Source of the DNA: an uncultured Clostridium sp.
GTDB lineage: Bacteria; Bacillota; Clostridia; TANB77; CAG-465
Length of the DNA stretch: 18,092 nt
Assembly: GCA_900554875.1 (NCBI GenBank)
Contig: USJA01000005.1
Coordinates: forward strand, 1-18,092
Direction of reading: 5' to 3'
The translations under genes and the position numbers were made by a program. Shown piece by piece: positions 1-8,173 of this stretch (positions are counted from its first letter, which is position 1; every line of letters begins with the position of its first letter). The notes under the pieces are model-generated. The model had not been told where the DNA came from. It saw nothing but the letters and a program-made list of their open reading frames with translations, and ran no database searches.

Positions 1-1
1 G

Positions 2-1186
2 ATCTCAAAAGATTACAGAGTACTAGTTTTATCACATACACAAAGTAAAATAGAAAAAGAAAATCTACCTTTAGATACTGATATAATCGGATTACTTCTT
101 ATTACCGATAAAATTAGAAAAGAAGCAAAGGATACATTAGAGTATTTTTACAAACAAGATGTTAATATAAAAATAATATCTGGAGATAATCCTATTACTG
201 TCTCTAAGATTGCAAAACAAGTTGGGGTTAAAAACTATGATAAGTATATAGATATGTCTAAAATAACTGATAAAGATAACATGTTGGATATAGCAACAAA
301 TTACACTGTATTTGGACGTGTAACACCAACACAAAAAAAGGAATTAGTACTTGCACTAAAAAGCAAGGGAAAAACTGTAGCCATGACTGGTGATGGTGTA
401 AATGATGTTTTAGCATTAAAAGCTGCTGATTGTAGTATTGCAATGCAAAATGGTAGTGACGCCACAAAAAATGTTGCTCAATTAGTACTTCTAGATTCTA
501 ATTTTGCATCAATGCCTAAAGTTGTAGCTGAAGGAAGAAGAACAATAAATAATATACAGCGTTCTGCATCTTTATTTTTGGTAAAAACAATATACTCAAC
601 AATACTCGCTCTCATGTTTTTATTTATGGGAGAAGCTTATCCATTTGTTCCAATACAGCTTACATTAATTAGTACTGTTACAATTGGAATTCCATCATTT
701 ATACTAGCTCTTGAACCAAATAACGCTCGTATTAGAGGGCATTTCTTAAGAAATGTTATTTCTAAATCATTACCTACAGGTATTACAGTTGCTCTTAATA
801 TTCTTATAATATCTATATTAAATAAGTGTAATATCATTAGTAATGAGCATTACTCTAGTCTATGTGTAATTGCAACTAGTATATGTGGATTAATTCTTCT
901 ATTTACTCTTACTAAATCGAGAAAAAATGAAGATACTATATTTCCTTTTTCTATGTTTAGAATGCTAATTGCCTTATCTATGTCTGCCCTTTTAATATTT
1001 GGGGTAACATATCTTGGAAATTTCTTTAACATTGCATATATAGTTCCAATGTTATATGAAATTACTTTTATTATTATAGGATCAATTATAATATTTACAA
1101 TACTTAATTTAATATTTACTAAAACACTAATTATAAAAAGAACTATGCGTATTGGAAAGAAGTTACAAAAAACAGTAGGGAAATAA
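2..1186 (+). CDS. P-type cation-transporting ATPase, C-terminal part (5' end outside window)
   Basis: The reading frame is open from base 2, so only the last 394 residues are present. Visible P-type ATPase features are a P-domain stretch GLLLITDKIR (the usual DPLR position), KIISGDNPITVSKIA, and the hinge motif TGDGVNDVLALKAADCSIAM, whose aspartates coordinate Mg2+ during phosphoryl transfer. About six hydrophobic segments follow, matching M5-M10 of the P2-like and CtpE-like pumps. These enzymes use ATP to move cations across the cytoplasmic membrane. The DKTGT phosphorylation site and the N domain are upstream of the window. The ion cannot be assigned: the overall look recalls CtpE/HAD-IC pumps of Firmicutes and Actinobacteria, some linked to calcium. 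The stop codon sits in the loop of a terminator hairpin shared with the convergent metal exporter gene. Confidence 0.93.
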   Translation: MSKDYRVLVLSHTQSKIEKENLPLDTDIIGLLLITDKIRKEAKDTLEYFYKQDVNIKIISGDNPITVSKIAKQVGVKNYDKYIDMSKITDKDNMLDIATNYTVFGRVTPTQKKELVLALKSKGKTVAMTGDGVNDVLALKAADCSIAMQNGSDATKNVAQLVLLDSNFASMPKVVAEGRRTINNIQRSASLFLVKTIYSTILALMFLFMGEAYPFVPIQLTLISTVTIGIPSFILALEPNNARIRGHFLRNVISKSLPTGITVALNILIISILNKCNIISNEHYSSLCVIATSICGLILLFTLTKSRKNEDTIFPFSMFRMLIALSMSALLIFGVTYLGNFFNIAYIVPMLYEITFIIIGSIIIFTILNLIFTKTLIIKRTMRIGKKLQKTVGK

Positions 1187-1203
1187 ATTCCTTACTGTTT
1201 TTA
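1168..1203. terminator. Bidirectional rho-independent terminator between convergent genes
   Basis: AACAGTAGGGAA and TTCCTTACTGTT form a 12-bp stem with one G.U wobble around the ATPase stop codon. A T-run follows on the + strand and a T-run (complement of AAAAAA) follows on the - strand, so it can end both converging transcripts. Confidence 0.8.
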
Positions 1204-2085
1204 TACTGTATGTGGATTTATATGCATAATAACATCACATATAAAATCATATTGATTCATTAAATCATCTTTTATTTTTCCACCAATATTATGAGCTTTT
1301 TCTAATGTCAAATTTCCATTCATAGAAATTTTAAGTATTATTATATACCTATTTCCAACAGGTTTTGAAAGTATTTCATCTACATGTAAGACTTCTTTTT
1401 CATTTTGAACAATAGTTGTTATTTCCTTATATATTTTTTTGTCTAAACTAGTGTCCATAAGAATAATATATGACTCCTTTAAAAGTCTTATTCCAACAAA
1501 AATTATCCATAGAGATATTAATATACCAATTATTCCATCTATAAAATAAAAGCCCAAATAACTAGCTAAAATACCTATTAATGTACCAAGAGTAACAAAC
1601 ATATCATTTCTATGATCTTCTTTACTTGCCTTTATAAGTACGCTTTCTGTTTCTTTATTTTTTCTATATGCATAGATAAATAAAAATAATTTAACTAATA
1701 TAGTTATTATACATACTAAAACCAAAAAGAAAGAAACATTTACTCTATTTTTGTTAACTATACTTTCTATTGATGTTTTTACCATAATAATTGAAGCAAT
1801 TATCATAGATATACTTATTAAAAATGAAAAAATATACTCTGCTTTTCCATGACCATATGGATGATCATCATCTTTAGGTTTTGAAGATAGCTTTGCACCA
1901 ATAAAGGACATTACTGATGCAAATATATCTCCTGCACTATTTAAACTATCTGCAATCATTGCCTGAGAATTTGAAATAAATCCTATTATTCCTTTTATGA
2001 CAAGCAAAAATACATTTGCACATATTCCAATGATACTTACTTTTTTTATATTTTTATCTCTAGAAATATTTTCATTTTCCCTCAT
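1201..2085 (-). CDS. Cation diffusion facilitator (CDF) family metal exporter
   Basis: A 294-residue CDF transporter with about six membrane segments and a cytoplasmic C-terminal domain (about 205-294). CDF proteins exchange a divalent metal for protons to expel it from the cytoplasm. The TM2 site reads DSLNSAGD (N49, D53) and the TM5 site reads DHRND (D157, D161). Zn-type members such as FieF have His and Asp at these places (HxxxD or DxxxD with His). The NxxxD/DxxxD pattern is nearer Mn-type members (MntE/MneA), so Mn2+ or Fe2+ is more likely than Zn2+; this is inference from motif type. The start is ATG after AGAGGTGA. The gene begins 14 nt after the valS stop, so it probably lies in the T-box-controlled transcript, although an independent promoter cannot be excluded. 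Confidence 0.9.
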   Translation of the reverse strand: MRENENISRDKNIKKVSIIGICANVFLLVIKGIIGFISNSQAMIADSLNSAGDIFASVMSFIGAKLSSKPKDDDHPYGHGKAEYIFSFLISISMIIASIIMVKTSIESIVNKNRVNVSFFLVLVCIITILVKLFLFIYAYRKNKETESVLIKASKEDHRNDMFVTLGTLIGILASYLGFYFIDGIIGILISLWIIFVGIRLLKESYIILMDTSLDKKIYKEITTIVQNEKEVLHVDEILSKPVGNRYIIILKISMNGNLTLEKAHNIGGKIKDDLMNQYDFICDVIMHINPHTV

Positions 2086-2099
2086 AAACTCACCTCTTG

Positions 2100-4721
2100 T
2101 TATTTTGAGTTAAGTTCTTTTATTCTCTTTTCAATATCATTTAGCATTTCTTCATATTTAACCACTTTCATTTTTTCTTGTTCAACAAGATTTGCAGGTG
2201 CCTTAGATACAAACTTTTCATTTGATAGCATAGATTTTGCTCTATTTAATTCTTTTAAAACTTTTTCTTTTTCATTATTTAATCTTTCATTTTCTTTATC
2301 TAAATCAACTGCTCCAAGTAAATCTAAATATATACTAATTCTTGGAAGTGTAATAGAGGTATAGTTGTTGTTTGCTTTTTCTTCTGTATCAATATACTCT
2401 ATATTTTCTATATATCCAAGTCTTTTTATATAATCTTCGCAAAGTTTAAATATTTTTTTGTCATTTTCATTTTTTAAATATACTTGTGAATTTACTTTCT
2501 TTGAACCATTTATACCTGAATTTAATCTTTCATTACGTATATTACGTATCATATTTAAAAATAATTCTATAATTTCAGTTTCTTTTTCAAAGTTATAATC
2601 ATCACAAGGATACATATCCTTCATAATTGAATTTTTATTAGTATGTAAATTTTGATATATTTCTTCAGTTATAAATGGCATATATGGATGTAGCATTTTA
2701 ACAACTTGTACCAAAACATGATTTAAGGTCCATACTGCAACTGAATATGAAAATGGATTTGTTTCCTTATCATATAGTCTTGTTTTTACTATTTCTATAT
2801 ACCAATCACAAAAATCTGACCATATAAAGTCATACAATTTTTGAAGTGGCACACCAAGTTCATACTTATCTAAATTATCTTTTACTTCTTTTTCAAGTTT
2901 TGATAATTTTGTCAATATCCATTTGTCAGCAGGTAAAAAGTTTTCAACATTTTCCACTGCTATATCATCTATATACATGTTTACAAATTTAGCTGCATTC
3001 CAAAGCTTGTTTGCAAAATTTCTAGCAGTTTCTAATTTTTCAGGCATATATCTCATATCGTTTCCAGCTGATATATTTTGAGTAAGTGAAAATCTAAGTG
3101 CATCAGTACCATAATTTTCAATTACTTCTATAGGATCAACACCATTTCCAAGAGATTTAGACATTTTCCTTCCTTGTGAATCTCTAACTAATCCATGTAT
3201 ATACACATTTTCAAAAGGAATTTTATTTGTATAATGAAGTCCTGAAAAAATCATTTTACTAACCCAGAATGTTATAATATCATAACCCGTTACAAGCACA
3301 GAATTTGGATAAAAATAACTATAATCTTCTGTATTATCAGGCCATCCAAGTATTGAGAAAGGCCATAATGCTGACGAGAACCAAGTATCTAATGTATCTT
3401 CATCTTGAACAACTTCTCCCCCACATTCACATGTCGTTATATGTTCTTTTGATACTGTAACCTTGCCACACTCTTTACAATAATATGCAGGTATTCTATG
3501 TCCCCACCATAACTGTCTTGATATACACCAATCTTCAATATTTTCCATCCAATTTAAATATATTTTTTCAAACCTTTTTGGAATAAATTTAATATCACCA
3601 TTTTTAACAGCTTCTATTGCTGGTTTTGCAAGTTCTTCCATTCTAACAAACCATTGATTTGATATATATGGCTCAATTGTATGATGACATCTATAGCAAG
3701 ACCCTACATTGTGTACATGTGGTTCAATTTTAACTAAAGCACCAATATCTTTTAATTCCTTAACAATTTCTTCTCTTGCTTCTAATGTTGTCATTCCTTC
3801 ATATTTTCCAGCTTTTTCATTTAATGCACCATCTTCATTTAATATATTTATAACCTCTAAATCATGTCTTTTTCCAACTTTAAAGTCATTTGGATCGTGT
3901 GCCGGAGTAATTTTAACAACACCCGTACCAAATTCCATATCAACATATCTATCTGCAACTACAGGAATATATTTATTTACAATTGGAAGAAATACTCTTT
4001 TACCAACTATGTCTTTGTATCTATCATCATTTGGATTTACGGCAACTGCTGTATCTCCAAGCATTGTTTCAGGTCTTGTAGTAGCAACAACAACATAATT
4101 ATCACTATTCTCTATTTTATAACGTATATGCCATAAATTTGATTTTTGTTCTTCATATTCAACTTCAATATCTGAAATCGGAGTTTTACACTCAGGGCAC
4201 CAATTTACAAGTCTTTCTCCTTTATATATAATCCCCTCATTATACAACCTTTCAAATACTTCTAAAACTGCCTTTGAGCATCCTTCATCCATTGTAAATC
4301 TTGCTCTTTGCCAATCACAAGAAAGGCCTAATTTTCTTTGCTGTTTTACAATTTTTCCACCATATTCTTCTTTCCATTTCCATGCCTCTTCAAGAAATTT
4401 TTCTCTACCAAGACTTTCTTTAGATTTTCCTTCCTCTTTTAGTTTTTCTACAACTTTAACTTCCGTTGCAATACTTGCATGATCTGTACCTGGTACATAT
4501 AGCGTTGGTTCTCCAAGCATTCTATGATAACGAATTAATATATCTTGAATTGTATCATCTAATGCATGTCCAATATGTAACTTTGCTGTTACATTTGGAG
4601 GTGGCATAGATATTACAAAAGGTTTTTTATCTTTATCAATTACAGGACTAAAATATCCATTTTCCTCCCAGTTTTTATATATTTCACTTTCTCTTTTTTT
4701 AAAGTCAAAATTTTTATCCAA
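2100..4721 (-). CDS. valS: Valyl-tRNA synthetase
   Basis: An 873-residue class I synthetase that charges tRNA-Val with valine in the cytoplasm. The HIGH motif is HIGH at 49-52 (preceded by PPPNVTAKL) and the KMSKS motif is at 519-523. The editing CP1 domain spans roughly 200-340, with ATTRPETMLGDTAVAV and the GTGVVKITPAHDPNDF stretch. Cysteines C415/C418 and C431/C433 form a probable zinc knuckle. A C-terminal coiled coil (about 805-873, rich in Lys and Glu) matches the tRNA-binding arm of ValRS. Length is normal for the family. The start is TTG, chosen because AGGGGG lies 8 nt upstream and the protein begins in the expected place. It follows a 64-residue membrane protein gene by 12 nt; both are downstream of a valine T-box. 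Confidence 0.97.
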   Translation of the reverse strand: MDKNFDFKKRESEIYKNWEENGYFSPVIDKDKKPFVISMPPPNVTAKLHIGHALDDTIQDILIRYHRMLGEPTLYVPGTDHASIATEVKVVEKLKEEGKSKESLGREKFLEEAWKWKEEYGGKIVKQQRKLGLSCDWQRARFTMDEGCSKAVLEVFERLYNEGIIYKGERLVNWCPECKTPISDIEVEYEEQKSNLWHIRYKIENSDNYVVVATTRPETMLGDTAVAVNPNDDRYKDIVGKRVFLPIVNKYIPVVADRYVDMEFGTGVVKITPAHDPNDFKVGKRHDLEVINILNEDGALNEKAGKYEGMTTLEAREEIVKELKDIGALVKIEPHVHNVGSCYRCHHTIEPYISNQWFVRMEELAKPAIEAVKNGDIKFIPKRFEKIYLNWMENIEDWCISRQLWWGHRIPAYYCKECGKVTVSKEHITTCECGGEVVQDEDTLDTWFSSALWPFSILGWPDNTEDYSYFYPNSVLVTGYDIITFWVSKMIFSGLHYTNKIPFENVYIHGLVRDSQGRKMSKSLGNGVDPIEVIENYGTDALRFSLTQNISAGNDMRYMPEKLETARNFANKLWNAAKFVNMYIDDIAVENVENFLPADKWILTKLSKLEKEVKDNLDKYELGVPLQKLYDFIWSDFCDWYIEIVKTRLYDKETNPFSYSVAVWTLNHVLVQVVKMLHPYMPFITEEIYQNLHTNKNSIMKDMYPCDDYNFEKETEIIELFLNMIRNIRNERLNSGINGSKKVNSQVYLKNENDKKIFKLCEDYIKRLGYIENIEYIDTEEKANNNYTSITLPRISIYLDLLGAVDLDKENERLNNEKEKVLKELNRAKSMLSNEKFVSKAPANLVEQEKMKVVKYEEMLNDIEKRIKELNSK

Positions 4722-4733
4722 CTTATATTCCCC

Positions 4734-4928
4734 CTATCTCATATATATGTATATTATTCCAAGCATACATACACTAACAACATATCCTGCTATTTTTATA
4801 ACTTTAGTAGCTTTGTTTTCTTCAACATTTTCAAATCTTTTTCTTGCAATGACTCTTGCATTAAATATACTAATAACACAAACAAGTATCACAAGCAAAC
4901 ATATAAATACAATCATATTTTTTACCAT
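4734..4928 (-). CDS. Small membrane protein of unknown function in the valS operon
   Basis: A 64-residue protein starting at ATG 4928, supported by GGTGAT just upstream; a longer reading from an upstream ATG is possible but would run into the T-box terminator. It has two hydrophobic segments (about 4-22 and 44-62) separated by a short charged stretch containing RVIARKRFENVEENK. This suggests a two-helix hairpin in the cytoplasmic membrane. I do not recognise the family. Its stop codon TAG overlaps the region of the valS Shine-Dalgarno site, so translation of the two may be coupled. Its place between the T-box and valS means it should be induced when charged tRNA-Val is scarce. Confidence 0.7.
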   Translation of the reverse strand: MVKNMIVFICLLVILVCVISIFNARVIARKRFENVEENKATKVIKIAGYVVSVCMLGIIYIYMR

Positions 4929-4954
4929 ATTTATCACCACTTCTTTTACTATAT

Positions 4955-5195
4955 ATAAAAACACAGTCTTATCCTTAATTTAAGGACGAAGACTGTGTTC
5001 GCGGTACCACCTTAATTCATGCTTATGCATGCTCTTAATTACAATTAACCGATTGTTTACGGAATATACTTACACATAAATATATACTTCAGTATATCAG
5101 CTCCAAAGCTACCTTCAAATACATTAGTGTTAGAAAACTTTTCAGCCACGAGTTTTCATCTCTTATTTCTATTTGTATTCTACTCCTCTTTATCA
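4955..5195 (-). ncRNA. T-box riboswitch (tRNA-Val, GUA specifier)
   Basis: On the - strand the T-box core GGTGGTACCGCG lies at 5011-5000 in the antiterminator; its UGGU can pair with the ACCA end of uncharged tRNA-Val. Stem I begins near the GAGGAGTAG stretch. The specifier loop pairs the AGTA side with a GAA side, and reading after GAA gives GUA (5112-5110) followed by a purine. GUA is a valine codon, which fits the downstream valS. A short Stem III (ATATAC-TGAA-GTATAT) follows. The leader ends in a terminator hairpin. Uncharged tRNA-Val would favour antitermination and expression of the small membrane protein, valS and probably the metal exporter. Confidence 0.93.
4957..4999 (-). terminator. 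T-box-regulated terminator hairpin
   Basis: ACACAGTCTT pairs with AAGACTGTGT, with an inner GTCCTTAA/TTAAGGAT helix, followed by TTTTT. It overlaps the 3' part of the T-box antiterminator, as expected for a mutually exclusive switch. Confidence 0.88.
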
Positions 5196-5221
5196 TCGCT
5201 TTTTTATTAAATTACGTTTAA

Positions 5222-5250
5222 AGTATACCATAATCTGCTACAAAAATCAA
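5222..5250 (-). promoter_or_regulatory. Promoter of the T-box valS operon
   Basis: TTGATT (-35, 5250-5245) and TATACT (-10, 5227-5222) are separated by 17 nt. They are placed about 25 nt upstream of T-box Stem I. Confidence 0.8.
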
Positions 5251-5273
5251 TAAATTTAGTAACATTTTTTATT

Positions 5274-5447
5274 CTATTCTTCTGGTTCTGGAGCCTCTAC
5301 TGGACAAACACTTCTACAAACTCCACATTCAATACATTTTTCAGGATCTATTACATATTTATCCTCACCTTGTGATATTGCTCCTACTGGACATTCCACA
5401 GCACAAGCACCACATGAAATACATTTATCAGTTATTCTATATGCCAT
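5274..5447 (-). CDS. 2[4Fe-4S] ferredoxin, clostridial type
   Basis: A 57-residue electron carrier. Two CxxCxxCxxxC(P) motifs are seen: C9/C12/C15/C19 and C38/C41/C44/C48, each cluster taking its fourth ligand from the other motif. The acidic tail EAPEPEE is typical of small clostridial ferredoxins. Start ATG 5447 was chosen because it follows AGGGGGTGA at good spacing and gives the normal ferredoxin N-terminus MAYRI; upstream in-frame residues are not family-like. It is the last gene after ricT (36-nt gap) in a leftward operon. Co-transcription with ricT is notable because RicT complexes carry Fe-S clusters, but a functional link is only inferred. Low-potential ferredoxins serve anaerobic metabolism. 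Confidence 0.95.
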   Translation of the reverse strand: MAYRITDKCISCGACAVECPVGAISQGEDKYVIDPEKCIECGVCRSVCPVEAPEPEE

Positions 5448-5483
5448 AAAGTCACCCCCTAAATTTTTACACATTCTATTTTT

Positions 5484-6314
5484 CTACTTTTCTTTCTTTT
5501 TGTTGTTTATTATCATATCTGCATTATACATTTCAAATCTTTCATCTTCTTTATCCTTACCGAATTTTACTTTAACTTTTTTTCCTAATATATCAACAGA
5601 TACAACCTTTCCTTCTTCTTTTTCACCTTTTACTTTTACAAGACTTCCAACTTTAGGTAAATATTTTAAGTTTTCTTTATATGCCTCTTCTTCATATCTT
5701 AAGCAACACATAAGTTTTCCGCATGCTCCTGAAAGTTTAGACATATTTATTTGTAATCCTTGTTCCTTTGCCATTTTAATTGTAACAGGATCAAAATCTT
5801 GTAAAAAAGTTCTACAGCAAACTTCTCTACCACACATACCCATAGTAGGATATGATTTTATCTCGTCTCTTGGACCAATTTGCCTTAACTCAATTCTTGT
5901 CTTATATTTTGAAGCCAAACTTTTTACTAATTCTCTAAAATCAATTCTATCCTCAGCTGAAAAATATACTGTAAGTTTAGTACCATCTAATATATATTCA
6001 GCTGTTAAAATCTTCATGTCAAGATTTAACTTATTTGCCTCTTTTTTACAAAACTCAACTACTTCTCTTGCTTTTACCTCTCTTTTTTTTAATTCTTCGA
6101 AGTCTTTTTTCTCGGCTGGTCTTAATATTTTTCCTACTTCTATTTTACTATTTAAACTATCTTTATCCAATATTTTAACGACTCTTCCTATCTCTTCTCC
6201 TCTATCTGTTTTTGCAATAACACTATCATTAAGAGAAAAATTATATTTTAAAGGATCAAAATATTGCATTTTTCCTGTCTTTTTAAATCTAACTGCTATT
6301 ATTTTCTTTTTCAT
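5484..6314 (-). CDS. ricT: RicT/YaaT-like PSP1 domain protein
   Basis: A 276-residue homologue of B. subtilis RicT (YaaT). In that organism RicA, RicF and RicT form an Fe-S-containing complex that works with RNase Y in mRNA processing and affects sporulation, competence and biofilm development. The PSP1 domain is central, with the cysteine-rich signature CGREVCC (C161, C166, C167) and CGKLMCC (C198, C203, C204) that carries the cluster ligands. The start at ATG 6314 follows AAGGAGGGGAGC; a start seven codons upstream would lie inside the Shine-Dalgarno region. It lies 10 nt after holB, the same gene order as holB-yaaT in Bacillus, which supports the call. Confidence 0.93.
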   Translation of the reverse strand: MKKKIIAVRFKKTGKMQYFDPLKYNFSLNDSVIAKTDRGEEIGRVVKILDKDSLNSKIEVGKILRPAEKKDFEELKKREVKAREVVEFCKKEANKLNLDMKILTAEYILDGTKLTVYFSAEDRIDFRELVKSLASKYKTRIELRQIGPRDEIKSYPTMGMCGREVCCRTFLQDFDPVTIKMAKEQGLQINMSKLSGACGKLMCCLRYEEEAYKENLKYLPKVGSLVKVKGEKEEGKVVSVDILGKKVKVKFGKDKEDERFEMYNADMIINNKKKEK

Positions 6315-6324
6315 GCTCCCCTCC

Positions 6325-7161
6325 TTATATTTCATCTATTATCTTTAAAATCATATTGTCAATTACTATATCGTAATTTCCATTTCGTTTAAGCCTTGAA
6401 ATAGCTCTTTCAACAATGTATACCCCAACATATATTCTGTTTAAGAACATCATATACTCTAAATACTCTATTAGCTCTAAGTTATCAAATTTTATATTCT
6501 GTGAAATTTTCATTGCAGATATTGCATCCTTTTTTATAACGTAATCTACCATTTTATCTACTTCTTCAAACTGCATCATAAGTTCATTTTCTACAATATT
6601 TATTGCTTTTCCTACAGAGCCATTAATATATTCTAATATATTTGAACTTAAATTAATATTAAATTTATCTTTTATATATTTGTTTACACTCTCATTATCC
6701 AATCCTTCAAAATTTATTTTATTTGTTCTTGAAAGGATTGTTGTAAGTATTTTATTTATATTAGAACATATTAGTATAATGACAACAGATTTTGGTGGTT
6801 CTTCTAAAGTTTTAAGTAAAGAATTTTGAGCTGCAATATTCATATAATCTGCATCATTAATAATATATACTTTATGCTCACCTGAAATTGGAGCAATATA
6901 TACATCGTCAATTATTTCTTTTCTAATTTGTTCTATTACTATATCTTTCTTATCTTCTAGCCTTGAAACTAATTTAAAATCAGGACAACTATCTAAATTT
7001 GACGTATTTAATATATATTTTGCAAGTTCCTTTGCAAATGTTAGTTTTCCTATTCCATCCTCACCATAAAAGATATAAGAATGTGATATATTATGTTTGT
7101 TTATAACTTCTCCAAAATAAGCCTTCTTATCCTCATGCCCTATTATATAATCAAACATCAT
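6325..7161 (-). CDS. holB: DNA polymerase III delta' subunit
   Basis: A 278-residue clamp-loader subunit. Residues 33-41 (GEDGIGKLT) are a Walker A-like loop. INDADYMNIAAQNSLLKTLEEPP (about 101-123) is the characteristic clamp-loader stretch, and TILSRTNKI follows where active loaders have the SRC arginine-finger motif. It helps load the beta clamp at the replisome. It is shorter than the B. subtilis protein and only one cysteine (in LDSCPD) remains where many delta' proteins have a four-cysteine zinc module. Two consecutive ATG codons follow GAGGTGAT; either may be used. It is 14 nt downstream of lepB and 10 nt upstream of ricT. Confidence 0.9.
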   Translation of the reverse strand: MMFDYIIGHEDKKAYFGEVINKHNISHSYIFYGEDGIGKLTFAKELAKYILNTSNLDSCPDFKLVSRLEDKKDIVIEQIRKEIIDDVYIAPISGEHKVYIINDADYMNIAAQNSLLKTLEEPPKSVVIILICSNINKILTTILSRTNKINFEGLDNESVNKYIKDKFNINLSSNILEYINGSVGKAINIVENELMMQFEEVDKMVDYVIKKDAISAMKISQNIKFDNLELIEYLEYMMFLNRIYVGVYIVERAISRLKRNGNYDIVIDNMILKIIDEI

Positions 7162-7175
7162 ATATCACCTCTATT

Positions 7176-8033
7176 TTATAATTTTCCAATTTTATTAAAT
7201 GGCCAAACCCTAATTACTACATATCCATTTACTTTTTCAATAGGTACACAACCAAAGAATCTTGAATCTTTACTTGATAATCTATTATCTCCCATCATAT
7301 ATACAGTTCCTGCTGGAACGATAACATCATTGTACTTATCTTTATTTGTATATTGTTCATTTAGATATGGTTCGTCTAACTTTTCATCATTTCTGTATAC
7401 AGCCCCATCATCTCCAATTACTATATGGTCCCCTGGAAGACCAATTACTCTTTTTACATAACTTGACTTTCCGATTCCCATAAAATTATAGAAAAATGAG
7501 TCAATACCAGTTTTCTCCACATATGATGCAATATTATTCTCATTTACCTCAAGTGAATCCTCAAGTGGAGCTTCAAAAGTTACAATATCTCCATATTTTA
7601 AATCTCTTTTAAATATAGTAGGTCTTGTAATTATAAGTCTATCATTTTCCTTAGTTGTTGGCAACATTGAAACCTGTTTTACTCCAGAAATTGTACCAAC
7701 AAAATAATTTATTATTAAATAAAGAAGATATGCTATTACTAAGCATAAAACCCACTCTAATATTTCGCGTATAATTGCTTTACTATTCTTACGTACTTTA
7801 GCTTTTGTAGCGTTATTTATTTCATCTGCTCTTATCTTATCATTTACGTCTATATCATCGTAAACAATTTCTTCTTTTTTTTGGTCCTGATTTGGTTTAA
7901 CTTCTTCTTTTTTTTCTTCAGTTTTAACCTTACCATCGTCTTTGTTTGTGATTTTTTTTACTTTTGTTACTTTTCCATTTTCGTCTATATCATCAAATTC
8001 GATTTCATCTTTTTTACTTTCGTTATTATCCAT
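7176..8033 (-). CDS. lepB: Type I signal peptidase with acidic N-terminal extension
   Basis: A 285-residue signal peptidase I that removes signal peptides from secreted proteins at the outer face of the membrane. The catalytic serine is S122 in QVSMLPT and the catalytic lysine K194 in SSYVKRVIGLPGD; the MGDNRLSSKDSR box is at 247-258. One membrane segment lies at about 88-112. Before it is an unusual 85-residue charged region holding two similar blocks, EIEFDDIDENGKV and EIVYDDIDVNDKI, joined by Lys/Glu-rich sequence; it should face the cytoplasm. ATG 8033 is the only sensible start: an in-frame TAA lies 9 nt upstream. The Shine-Dalgarno site is 31 nt away with a hairpin between (see separate entry). 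First gene of the operon with holB, ricT and ferredoxin. Confidence 0.93.
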   Translation of the reverse strand: MDNNESKKDEIEFDDIDENGKVTKVKKITNKDDGKVKTEEKKEEVKPNQDQKKEEIVYDDIDVNDKIRADEINNATKAKVRKNSKAIIREILEWVLCLVIAYLLYLIINYFVGTISGVKQVSMLPTTKENDRLIITRPTIFKRDLKYGDIVTFEAPLEDSLEVNENNIASYVEKTGIDSFFYNFMGIGKSSYVKRVIGLPGDHIVIGDDGAVYRNDEKLDEPYLNEQYTNKDKYNDVIVPAGTVYMMGDNRLSSKDSRFFGCVPIEKVNGYVVIRVWPFNKIGKL

Positions 8034-8076
8034 ATATTTTTATTGCTAAACTATATTAGCAATACTCCTCCTCTCC
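8034..8076 (-). promoter_or_regulatory. Shine-Dalgarno site split from the lepB start by a hairpin
   Basis: The only good Shine-Dalgarno sequence, AGGAGGAG (8072-8065), is 31 nt upstream of the ATG. The gap is filled by a 9-bp hairpin, TATTGCTAA/TTAGCAATA (8064-8056 and 8049-8041) with a 6-nt loop, starting right after the Shine-Dalgarno site and ending 7 nt before the ATG. If folded, the effective spacing becomes 7 nt. A similar arrangement is known from phage T4 gene 25, to my recollection. Confidence 0.72.
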
Positions 8077-8092
8077 ATATATCAACATAATA

Positions 8093-8121
8093 ATTTTACC
8101 ATAAAATTTAATAAAAAACAA
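8093..8121 (-). promoter_or_regulatory. Promoter of the lepB-holB-ricT-ferredoxin operon
   Basis: TTGTTT (8121-8116) and TAAAAT (8098-8093) are 17 nt apart, immediately upstream of the lepB leader. The context after the upstream terminator is right, although AT-rich DNA makes chance matches common. Confidence 0.6.
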
Positions 8122-8127
8122 TACATA

Positions 8128-8173
8128 AATAAAAATTGTATAAAATTAAGGTCGTGTAAAATTACACGGCCCT
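8128..8173 (-). terminator. Terminator overlapping the end of the 83-residue gene
   Basis: GGGCCGTGTAA pairs with TTACACGACC (one G.U), followed by TTAATTTTATA on the - strand. The TAA stop codon of the gene lies inside the stem. The T-run is interrupted, so efficiency is uncertain. Confidence 0.6.

Noticed and set aside
5500..6348. 282-residue open frame on the + strand opposite ricT
   Set aside because: It mirrors the whole ricT gene, lacks a ribosome site and has a Ser/Phe/Leu-rich shadow composition; ricT motifs and gene order are clear on the other strand.
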